NCBI GenBank assembly: GCA_023376005.1
Contig: CM042181.1
Location: forward strand, 26,031,042 to 26,095,041
Reading direction: 5' to 3'
DNA from: Doryteuthis pealeii
Taxonomy: Eukaryota; Mollusca; Cephalopoda; Myopsida; Loliginidae
Length of the DNA stretch: 64,000 bases
Position numbers and translations under genes: made by a program. Below are positions 50,101-62,100 of this stretch, one piece after another. The notes beneath the pieces were generated by a model. That model was not told the DNA's origin, searched no databases, and saw only the letters and a program-made list of their open reading frames with translations. Each line of letters begins with the position of its first letter. Position 1 is the stretch's first letter.

Positions 50101-53100
50101 GAACTTATTGCTGAATGCTATGCAGGCATTTTCACTGTCGAGGACCAAAATGTACCATCTCCTCCACCTCTGACATCAACTTCTATAACTACTATAGAAT
50201 TCACACCTGCTATGCTGCGACGCCACCTCAAGAGTAAACGCAACCATGCTTCTCCAGGTCTTGATGGTGTGAAATACCTGCTTCTCAAATGGAGCGGGTA
50301 CTTCCTTCTCAACCAGCTAGCTGTTTTCTTCCAATTTTGCTTGAAAAATGGTGCTACCCCAGAACAGTGGAAAACTGCTAGTGTAATTCCACTGTTCAAA
50401 AAGGGCGACCGCACATCACCTGTTAACTATCGGCCAGTCAGTCTTACAAGTTGCATTGTTAAGTTGATGGAGTCCTGCATCAGAGAGGGACTTTGGAATT
50501 TCTGGAACTCTCACAGTCTTATCCGACCGTCCCAGTTTGGATTTGTCCCAAAATCTAGCAGTTGTGATCAACTTGTAGAGTTCCTAGAGAATATCACCCG
50601 GATCACTGATGGGGGCTCATGGGTAGATGTTGTCTACCTTGACTTTGCTAAGGCCTTCAACTCTGTGCCGCACAAAAGACTTTTGGCAAAACTCTCTGCA
50701 ATGGGGGTGAAGGATGATCTTTTTGACTGGTTAAAGTCCTTCATACTCAACCGGAGAGAGGTAGTTACAGTTCTTGGGCAACACTCCTCACCATATGAGA
50801 TGTCATCTGGGGTACCACAGGGCTCAGTTCTTGGCCCCCTTTTGTTTGTTGCGTATATCAATGATATAGATGCTAACTTAAGGAATACCATAGTCCTGAA
50901 GTATGCCGATGACATCAAGTTGTACCTTGAAATAAAAAAGACAGATCCTGAACGCTGCAGATCTTTACTACAATCAGACCTGGACACAGTGCAACAATGG
51001 ATCACTGACTGGCAACTGAAGCTGGCTGTGGACAAATGCACCACCATGCATTTTAGGAGGAAAAATCCATCATACATATACTCCCTCCATAACACTAATA
51101 TCAAGGAATCTTCTTGCGAACGTGATCTGGGTATTACTGTCAGCAATGATTTACGTTGGACGAAACACATCTCCAAAATTGCCAAAAAGGCAGAGGGCGT
51201 CCTGGCGTCACTCAGCAAGACCTTTGTCAGACGCTCACCGGCTATCTATTTGAAGCTGTACAAAGCTATGCTATGGCCACACTTGGAGTTTGCATCACCA
51301 GTCTGGAACCCCTACCTTTCTCAGAATATTAACCTCCTAGAGACTGTACAGAGACGTGCAACCAGTCCCTCCACCAGGAATCTGCCATACTCTGAACGTC
51401 TCACAGCCCGAGAATGGATTCGTTGAAACTTCGGCGTCTGGCAACTGACCTGGTAAATGCTCATAAGGTCATTAATCATCTCAACAACAGCAACCTTGAG
51501 CACCTTTTTGATCTCCATCTCTCCAATACACGCAGGCATGCCTACAAAGTCAGAAAACAGCACTGTTCACGTGACTTTCGGAAACATTTTTTCACGCTCA
51601 GAATTGCGGAGACATGGAATAAACTGCCTGCATCTGTTGTGGGCTGCCGGAGCACTGAGGCTTTTAGGGCCTCCATGCTTCCTGTGGTCCGCCAACACTA
51701 TACCTGATGCCACTCTCCACATACACATGCACACACATACATCCATATTACTACTGTGAACTGTTCATGTTCCTGGCACAACATTATTCTGTGTACCTGA
51801 CATGACACTTTGATGAGTTGTGGTGCACCTGAGCACTGTACACAATAAATTACATTATTACATTATTTATATATATATATGAGACAAAACAGGACCCATT
51901 GGGTCACCCATTCAGCACTGGATAGATAATTTAGATTAAGGAAAAGTGAGTTTGCAAAGTGAATAAAAAAATTTTTTTAAATAATAATTAAAACGGACAG
52001 ACAAAACATTAAAATTATTTTGTATGTTAAGCTTTCTAAAAAAGGGAATGTTTGACCTAATTTAAGCTACTGGTTGCTGCTTGTGTAATCTAACATAGAA
52101 ATACATTTCAAATTCTCCCATGTGTGTGTGTCTCTCTCTCTCTCCCAGAGAGACTAAGATTATATAACAAAGAGGTAATCAAGAGATACATAGAGGGGAA
52201 GAAAGTGATAGGCAGAAAGTAAAGTAAGAGATTGGTATGTTTTTGATTTAATTGGTAATTATGACTAATTAGGACCAATTAAATTGGAATTTATTTCAAA
52301 CATAATTCAATCCTAAAAGTAAAGAATAATTTAGTATAATTCTTGTGTCATGAAACTAAATTGGAAATTAAACCTTAGGGAACCAAAAGTTGATTCGCTC
52401 AGCTTTAGTATAACAATAGATATATATTTTAAACTATATATAATTTTTAAAAGAGAAATCATATTTAATGATATACATAAAAATTTAAAAAATCTTTTTT
52501 GTACTTTTCAACAGATACTTTTTAAAGATAACATCAGTAAATGATAGATAGTAAAGGTGGAAATAGAGAAATTGAATAGAAAGAAAAAAATGTTTAATCA
52601 TCTCCATGATGGTTAAACAATTCCCCAAATCTATTAATTATCTGATTTTAATAATGGAGATGTGGTGTCTATTCGTCTGTAACCGAAACTATGTCACTGC
52701 TTACATCACAGTCATTTCAGGAATTAAGTAAATTTATCAATGAGTATTTAATTTATAGTCAGTATTATCACTACATAGAAATTTTGAAATTCTATAAAAA
52801 TTGTTGAATTTTTATGAAAATTTTTATACTTATTTATGTGGCATAATGGACCTAGGAACACCATATTGGTGGCCTTGTGCCAGACACAGAGAAACCTTAA
52901 TAGGATGTAGCATGATTCTCAGACCTTACGGGAGTGGGCGAGCAAGAACAATATGAAATTCTAATTATCACCTTTGAGTCTATTCGGAGCCATTAAGTCT
53001 GGGATTATGCTAGTAAAATTTAGTTTAATCGGTTTGTCAGAAGAAAGAATGGTTGACCCGTCGACCTCTTAAGTGACACATGTAATTTGGTATAACAGAA

Positions 53101-56100
53101 CGTTCGGAAGGTTCCAGAAGATTTTAGAAAACTCAACTTCGATTTCTATTTAATGAGGGAACCTTAGATTTTGAATCAGTTAAGTCCTGGAGACCGAGGG
53201 AGTAGTAGAGCCCTGGAGACCGAGGGAGGAAGACCAGTTGAGTCTGTGGCCGTGGAGTTGGCTTGACAGTAGACGGGGGTCCTGGTGTTGCTGATGTGTG
53301 AAACTTGAGATTTAATATTTTACACTGGACGAAGTTGAAAACATATCTTAAGTGTGAAGCCTGATAATTGGAAAGAAGTTAAGAGCATCATTAAAAACAT
53401 ATTTAAGGAAGCCGACTATCTCTCTCTCTCAATAATTTTCATTAAGAAAATAAATTCATGAAAAGCAAGAAATACTGTCCACATCTTTATTTACTACACG
53501 CCAAAGAAATCGTAATGGAATTCATGAATGAAAGCCATTAAACAAACAAACGGGAACAGATACTTGACTGGAGATATATACTTGTCAACAAGTCAAATTG
53601 GCCGTAACGAAAAGCACGCGGCCTGTGTAAGTTGATACTCCCTTGACCCACCCGCTGACTGACCAAAGAACTACTAGATTCGGCGAGTGTGTGGAGTTGT
53701 AAACAAACCCCAAGAAGTTCCACACCTTATGAGAAAGACGACGGCCACATAACTTATATACGAATTAGTGCCGTGAAAGAAAAAGGCGCAACGTTACGTA
53801 TATGCGATTTGGTAACGTGAAAGAAACAAACCCCGCTACGTTACATTTACCTTTAGATGAATTTATGTTTAAAATAGTTTTTTTCTAAAATATTTTTTTA
53901 CTAGGTCGACCCCCCCATTGATTTTATGAAATCTGAACAAAATATATTTCACTCATACGATTTTTTAAATTTTTTCTAAAGATAAGAGAAAAATTAAATC
54001 AGAATTTTCTAGAAACAATTTAGGTCTTTACTGTCGTAACCAAAACAAATATCTCGGTGGAGAGGAGTGAATATGATGCTTTTTAAGTTAGTAATTAATT
54101 TTTTTTAAATATTAAACTTTTTATTATATTTATTTAATTTTTCCATACCCCTCAGGCAATACCTTTCAAAAATTTATTTTTATACCGCCAGGGTGTTTTT
54201 TATTCTTATTTTTGGTTTGGTTTGGTTTTGTTTTACAGCATATCAACCTCAGTGAATGCCGATAAAGTTTTGAAATAAATCCATTCTTAATGGATAATAC
54301 AATTATGTTTATAAACTCATGTTTTTCTATTTAACCCATAGATGGGACCCTAACAGGTACTACCACGCCGTGTCAGAGTGGACCAGGGAGCAATGGTGAT
54401 GAAGGAGTGTTCCACATTCCCCAAACCTCCAAAACTGGAACCTCACCATCAGGAATTAAATAACGTCATTCCTAGGACATGTAGACAATCAGTCACCGCC
54501 TTCTAGCACCCATATGATAAAAAGGGTTTGGGTCTTGCCATAAGGGCAATAGGGTTGGGAAAATCATGTAGGTGCTAGTGCTTGACATGACCAGCCAATT
54601 GATCTAGCCCAAGATAGGGCCAAAGTGGAGTATTGCAAGTCATGAACTGTTCATCCACCTGGGTTCTATCCTTAAGCATCACAGGGCGCCACCCACGACC
54701 AACAGGTGGCCCCATTGGGGGGTTCTTACCCCTCTGCAAAGGTGCAGTCAGTGTATTCTAAAGCCCCAGCCAACAGGGCTGTCTTATTTTTGCTAGTAGT
54801 GATAATTTATACTTAAGTTTGCACTGCCTGTATTGGTTTGGACAATAAGTTAATGACAACAGCTTTAAAGAAGTTAAGGTGCTGTTTGATCCTAGCTTTG
54901 GGCAGGACAGTAAAGAACTCATCTATCTAACTAGTCCTATATTCATTGATTTCGCATAAATGTTGATATAAATACAGTAGTACCTTGACCTATGAGTTTA
55001 TTTATTCCACTCGTAACTCAATTTCCTCGTATATCAAATCAATTTTCCCTACTGAAATAAACTAAAATTTTATTAATCGGTTCCGGTACATCCTAATTAT
55101 TTTGGTTACTTTTTTATTTTTTTAAATAAGAAATTAATTATGTACTGTCAGATGTTTTGGACCATATTACCTTTAGGCACCCCTTTTTGATATCGATTAA
55201 GAAAGGACATGTTTTTCATTCACACCGTCAATATCCGGTTGTTGGTTAGGGTTAGGGGTTAGTTTTATAATTTTTTTTTTAAATCTAAAAATCGTCTGTT
55301 AACACAACCAGATATTGACGGTGTAAATGAAAAACATGTCCTTTCTTAAGTTGAGCACTTGTAAGTCATTTTTAGACAAATCAATTTTGAATTCCTCAGT
55401 TAAAATAGCTTTCAAGAGATCATTATAAAGCTATGATGAATAGAAGAGATTTGTATTTAACATCATATTATTAAATATGAAGTAGGAAAAAAAAAACAAA
55501 GATTTCATTATTGATAGACAATTTCAAATGAAACAGAAAAAAGTGAAGAAGTCTCTTTTTTTAAAATTTGTCTTTTTGTTTTTTCAAACTAAATATATTA
55601 AAATTGAAATATGACATGTTTCTTTCTGTTCTTTCAATGAATGAAACAGAAAAAAATTGTTTTATAATTTGCTTGAAGCATTGTGTTTATATTGGTTTGG
55701 TGTTTAGGCTATCACAAGTGTAAAGGAAAATGAGGTAACTATGGTGTTGTTTGTTCACCTTTGATTTATTCTTAATATTCCGAGATAAAGATCTCTTCGT
55801 CAGAAGATTTCTGAAAGTCTGGAGCTGTTGCTAGGAATTGTCCATTCTGTTTTGTGCTTTATATCTTCCAAATTCTGTGTGTGTGTGTGTGTGTGTGTGT
55901 GTAAGTCTAGTTGTGTGTTTATGTGTCTGTCCAACAATGTCTTATTATCATTCCATGTTTGGCCTACCTTTTTGGTAATTTTCACCTTTAGTTGGCTAAA
56001 TTCCTAGCAAATAAGGCAATTAGAGTAAACTCCCTTGACTTTCACTTTGAACCAAACTGGTAGATAGTTTGAAAGTTCATTTCAGATAATGCTAGGAATT

Positions 56101-59100
56101 TAGCCAACTGACTTTCACTTTGAAACAAGCCAGTAGTCATTTTGAAAGTGTCTGTGCAAAATACACAAATCTGAGAAACTTTTTGAAAACAATACAACTG
56201 CATGCTTTAACACAAAAATATCATAAAATGTGTTCTTAATAACAATTAAGTTCATTTCAGATAATTTTATGCTAGGAATTTAGCCAACTGACTTTCACTT
56301 TGAACCAAGCCGGTAGTCATTTTTAAAGTGTCTGTGTGAAATACACAAATCTTAGAAACTTTTCGAAAACAATACAACTGCATGCTTTAACACAAATATA
56401 TCATAAAATGTGTCTTTAATAACAATTAAGATCATTTCAGATAATGTGCACGCACAATTTTATGCTAGGAATTTTGACAACTAAAGGTGAAAATTACCCT
56501 TTTTTTTGTTTTATTATTAAGCAGTTGTTTATTTTACTAAAAACTAAATTTCATCTTTTTACATTAATCTTTTTTACTTATTTTTTTTTAAATAGCTTTA
56601 ATTATTACAAGAAATTGAATCAGATGTTTTGTAAAATTTTTAAAAACAAGAATATCTATCTAATAGCGATCTTTATCAGACAACACAAAACAAATGTTTT
56701 CTTTGGAAAGAACCAATCCTCTTTTTTGGTAGAATAGTGAAGAGATAGGAAGATTTGTATAAAGGTTAGGGTTACCAATAAAAGAATTATGGTAGTTGGG
56801 TGTTGGAATTCTTACTAGACTAAAAGTAAATGTTGGAGAGTTCATATTCTCTTGAGTAACTGCGAAGTGTTGGAGGGGGGGAGTAAGAAGCACTGTTAGG
56901 AGAGGCCAGTTATTTGGTTTCTTTGTTTAATGACATCAGTTATCTAATGCCAAAGCTATCTTTGTAGAAGAACAGTTGTGCTATTTAACCTATAGCTGGG
57001 GGGAGATGGGGTTGGTTTAGTTTCTTTGTTTAATGGCATATCAACTTTCATGTGTTATTTAACATCAAAGCCATCCTTGTAGAAGAATAGTAGTGCTACT
57101 ATTTAACCCATAGCTGGGAGGGTGAGGGGGTTCATTACTTTTCCAAAGGTATTAGTACAATAATGAAAATGATAGTTCATTTGGTTCGGTTTCTTTGTTT
57201 AATGGCATATGAACCTTTGTTATTAATCTAAAGGGTATTAGTCTAAGGAGAATGTAAGTAAGTAAAGTTGTTGTGGTGTCCTAAAGTAGGGTATCAGCCA
57301 ATTAGTGAGGGAGTCTATTTCCTTTTCACTAGCGCTAGACCAGGGAGATTGTTTTGCGTCTGTGGAGCACCACACCTACCATCAGCTCCTCACAGATCCC
57401 TGTGCTACTCGTACGCTGAGTTGGCGAGAGCCAGTATCAAACTAGGAACATTGTTGTTTCTAGCCGAACGCTCTACCGACTGAGCTAAGCCGGCCCTGGA
57501 AGGAAATTGTAATAGTACAACTGTAACCGGGTTAGCTCAGTCAGTAGAGCGTTCGGCTAGCGACCACAAGGTTCCTAGTTCAATACCGGTCCTCGCCAAC
57601 TCAGCATATGAGTAGCACAGGGATCTGTGCGGTAAAGTAAGGAGCTGATGGTAGGTGTGGCGCTCCACCACAGATGTTAAAACAATCTCTTTGGTCTAGC
57701 GCTATTGAAAAGGGGATAGACTCCCTCGCTGACTGGCTGATACCGACTTTAGGCCACCCCGTCGACTTTACTTACTTTTACAACTGTAATTGAAACTCAC
57801 TACTTATGTCTGTTAAAATATTTTTAATGGCTCCTGAAGGCTCTTTAAAAACAAACAAATGCAATGTTTTGTTTTTGTAAAAGAAAAAATGCCTCACTCC
57901 AAAAAGGACAAGGTGGTCTACTAATCTTTTTCTTTTTACACAAAAAACAATTAAAAAAAAAAACAGAAAAATATTAAAATTGATCTATAAAACAAAATAT
58001 GTTAAATTCTATTCATTTTAAGACATTCGATTCTTTTAAAACATCTTATAACTGTTTTCAATCTCTTCAAATTTATATCTGAAAACCTATGAAATAGCAG
58101 AGGTGGTCACTACTAGAATAGTCTCAGTCCTAATTAGTGATTATCCTCCACACATTAATACATTAATTATTTGTTCTGTTTTTTGTAAAAAATGTAATGT
58201 GTGAAAAACATATTTCTTTCTTTCTCTACAATGTCATAGCCCAGTATTTTAGCCATAATACCACAGGGTCTCTCCTTATGGCCAGTTATTTGTTCTGTGA
58301 ATTAGACTTTGTCCTTTATATTAATTTCCCCTTGTGTTAGTAGCTCAGAAATGCTAATAGGTATGCGTCCTGTGTCCCTTGACACACAAAGATCTAAAAG
58401 GTTGCAGTAAAATAGTATTCATACGTCCCAGTGTTTTTCTTTTTTCTTCCCTCACCATTTCAAGCTAACTGTAAATACATTTCAATAGTTTCTTAGAAAT
58501 GAATAACACAGGATAGGTTACAAGGTAAGAGTAAAGACGGCTTTAGTTGAGACCCATAAATTTTCCCAGGGACTCATTCAAAACAAATATGGGTGTCTTA
58601 GGACGCACTATGCCAAAAAGCGATCAGCATCACTAGTAGCTTATATGTTCTTGTTTCTTAATGTTTTGGTAAATTGGTGACAAATCTATATAGACTTTTC
58701 TCATTCACTAATAATAAAACTTTTCTTGAAATATATATACCTGTTCTATTTAGCTCAGTTGCCTAGGAATTGCAAGGTTCTGAATTTAATACCAGTCCTC
58801 ACCAGCTCAGTATATGCATAACACAGCTTGGGTAATCTGATCTGTGTTGTAAAGCATCTGGTAGCTGAAGGTAGGTGTGGCGCTCCACCTCAGCAAAACA
58901 ATCACCCTGGTCTAGCGCAAACGAAAAGAGGATAGACTCCTTCGTCCAAATAGGACGATACTGACAATATGCCATTCCGCAGATTTTTATTTTTTTTAAA
59001 TTTATTCCCCAAATAGAAAAGGATGAAAAATATTTAATTTTTATTCTTAAAAAGAAAATCTATCTTAAACTACTTAATATTTGCAAAACAATTTACATAG

Positions 59101-62100
59101 ATGATTATTAATATTTGGACCATATGACCTTTAGGCACCCCTTTTGCAATCTCGTTTCATAAGGACATTTTTTTTCATTTACACCGTCAAAATCTGGTTG
59201 TTTCAATTATTTGGGTTACGATCATTCTAATTTTGCTAACAATTAAAAGTTGAAAATTTAAATCACTCAAGAAAAGAAGCTTTAAAAAGTATTAATATTG
59301 TGTAATGTAAATTATATAACCAATAAATAACGTTTAAAAAATATTCTGTAAAAATGTGTGAAACTTTTAAATGTTGTTAGACTCCATGAATTGCGCTTTA
59401 AATCATGTGAAGATTTCCAAAATTGTGTACAGTTGCAAATGCCGTTAACACGTGTTTGCCATGTGATTTAAGGGAGACAACTCTAGTATCTTAACCTGAT
59501 ACAAACACTTGCAAACGGCAACTTTTAAGAAATCATTATAAAGCGAACAGATTCGTATTTAACATATCATCAAATATAAAGTAGGGAAAAAAAAAACAAA
59601 GATTTTATTATCAAGAAACAATATCGAATGAGACAGAAAAAGTGAACTCTTTTCTTAAATTTAGTTATTTTGTTTTCTTTTGGAGGGGTTGGGGAGGGGG
59701 TTTCGAACTAAATTTATTAAAATTAAAATATGACGTGTTTCTTTCTGTTCTTTTAATAAATGAAACAGAAAAAAAAATATTTTAGTAATTTTTAAGCGTC
59801 ACGTTAAGATATATTTTTTTTTCTACCTAGTCATGTGGATAAGAAACAAACCATTTTTAATGAAAACGAAGATATGTTAAAAGATTCGTATGCATTTTAA
59901 AAGACAAAAAGAAAACTATGTTTATTTGGTATAAAAAATATGAAATATTTATTTAAATATTAAGGCAGTGTGAGACGGTGTTTTCTAAAAATCAGTCCCC
60001 ATGAATAAATTGCAGTGGACTAAACATACTTTCACATTTACTTCAATATTGTGACTTTTTGTGACTGAGTCATCGATTAAGATCAAATAATTTTATCTTA
60101 TAAAAACGCATTAGACTTACTTTGTTTAGCACAAGGTCAAAATAATCGAGCACCCAGTGATACTCAAAAAATAAATCAAAGAATGATCTACTACATTGAA
60201 TGCACCCAAAAGGTTTGTATTTAAAAACGAAATCTAAAATGGTAAAAAAAAATTCTTGTTAATCTAATAAAAATGTCTTTGACTACTTTAAAGGGGTTTT
60301 AACTTGATGTGAGAAACTAAATTACTTTTTTTATCAATGCTAAAATTTTAACTGGATGGTTTTTAAAATAATCAAAAGTTTCATTTTTTTTGTTTTTGTT
60401 ATAATCAGAATTTTAAACTTTAGGAATTTTAATCACAAATATTATTTTTGTTCGTTTTCCTGGGAAATAGATGAACTGGACAACTTTATTTTTACCAAAA
60501 CAAAAAGGTTGACTTGGTAATAAATAATGTCAGACAAATTTGTTCGTTTTACTAGATGATTTGATCGGATCTTAGAAAAAAACAAAGGGGGTTGTTTTGA
60601 TTATCTTAATCAAAACAAATTTTAATTCAACTAAAAACTGTTAGGACTCGTACAGAACCTCCCTTACAGTGAAACTTTTACAACAAAAATATTTTTATAG
60701 CGGATTTTTCTCCTGTCTTCCTTCTTACTAAAAGTTGAAAGATTATGATGATAAAATTTAACTTTTATATAAGATTTTCCGTCACATATTACTTACATCA
60801 AAAGTGCATGGAAGTGGTCGAATATTGAAATTCAATATATTTACGTGGCTGAATGTTCTGTTTTAGCATTCATTTGAGCCTTATATAGAGTTTCCTCATC
60901 ACGATGCCGATAGATCTCATCCTGTTCTACTTCATTATCATCGATAAAAAGGGATCATTGCCGCGTCTCAATACCCAATAAACCAATCACAGTTTAATAT
61001 TTTAAAATTTCAATAAAGTTTGAGCGTTTGCCGAGAAAGATTCTATTTTTACAAAGTGCAATTGTTCTCACCAGCATTGAACGCTATTTAAACTGTCAAA
61101 AATACAAATTTTGGGGGGAGCGTTTGCCGGGAAAAAGATTCGATTTTTACAAATAAGGGTAAAAATTCAACACCTGCATAGAACGCTATTTATAACTTTC
61201 AAAATACAAATATCAAAATGCTCTTAAAAGATTTCTCAAGAAAAAATTCTCAAAGGTTTTATAGTTTATTTTAAGTACTGGTGGGCACTGACTAATTCTG
61301 GCATTACAATCGAATAGTCCGAGCTTTAATACGTTAAGTTCGTTAAATTGTTTATATTTTATATTGAAAATCGTCCTTATGCAGTGTTTTTTTGTTTTTT
61401 GTATGTTTAACTTTTTCTACGTGGTTTAAGCTTAGTTTAGATGTGACACAAGGCCAGAAATATGGGGCGCGAAGTGGGAATCGAACTATGATCTGCTAAC
61501 CTGGTTCGCTTACACCACGTAAGGTGACACTAAACTAAGCATAGTTTAAATTTGACTAAGACATAAGTATGGTAATCCAGCGAGAATCGAACTTGGTATT
61601 CAGCAGTAATGGATCTGCGAGACTAGCTTGTTAACCATAACACTACGAAGAGTAGCCCTTGTGTTTTTTTTAAGTATCACAAAAAAAAAAAATGAATAAA
61701 TATAAAAAGTGAAGCGAATGCCAGAACAGTTTGACGTTTGTTTTCACAAACTTTAACTTGAGTTGATATAGTTCAATTTTAATTGTAAAATCCTAATCTG
61801 TTCTGTTCCTTTATTTACAACTTAAATTTTTATTATCATAACTAATTGGTCGATGGTGTAGGAAAGTACGAAAAAGAAACAATATATGAAAATACAAATA
61901 ACATTAAGGATGTTATTTAATTACCAAATTTAATTATTCATAACAGATAAACTTTTGGAGAATATCTAAAATTTGAAACTAGATTATTTACAACAAAAAA
62001 AAAGTATTTTTAAAGACATTTTCTTTTCAGTACTATAGTATAAACACTGTTTATTAATGTTTAATAATTAAACAGTTAACCAGGAAGCGGGTGACATTTC

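Larger units (their letters stand above)
47709..51870 (+). mobile_element. CR1-like non-LTR retrotransposon (LINE), nearly full length, inactivated
   Basis: The element has two coding regions and an A/T-rich 3' end. ORF1 carries a PHD-type zinc finger, and ORF2 carries an apurinic-type endonuclease followed by reverse transcriptase. An ORF1 PHD finger is known from the CR1 clade, which is why that clade is preferred; the clade call needs a tree. The 3' UTR ends near an ACAATAAATTACATTATTAC tail, and a matching 3' fragment sits at 6320-6520 on the minus strand. Several frameshifts and stops break both ORFs, so it cannot move by itself. The 5' boundary is uncertain and may extend to about 47110. 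It lies inside PRKDC intron 1, antisense to the gene. Confidence 0.88.

Noticed and set aside
57527..57600. Candidate tRNA gene
   Set aside because: A and B boxes are present but the stems do not pair well and the sequence continues into the R2 body shared by seven copies. It is a SINE head.
61545..61660. Candidate tRNA gene on the minus strand
   Set aside because: It is repeated in tandem and at 30045, and lacks a convincing acceptor stem. It is better explained as a tRNA-related SINE.
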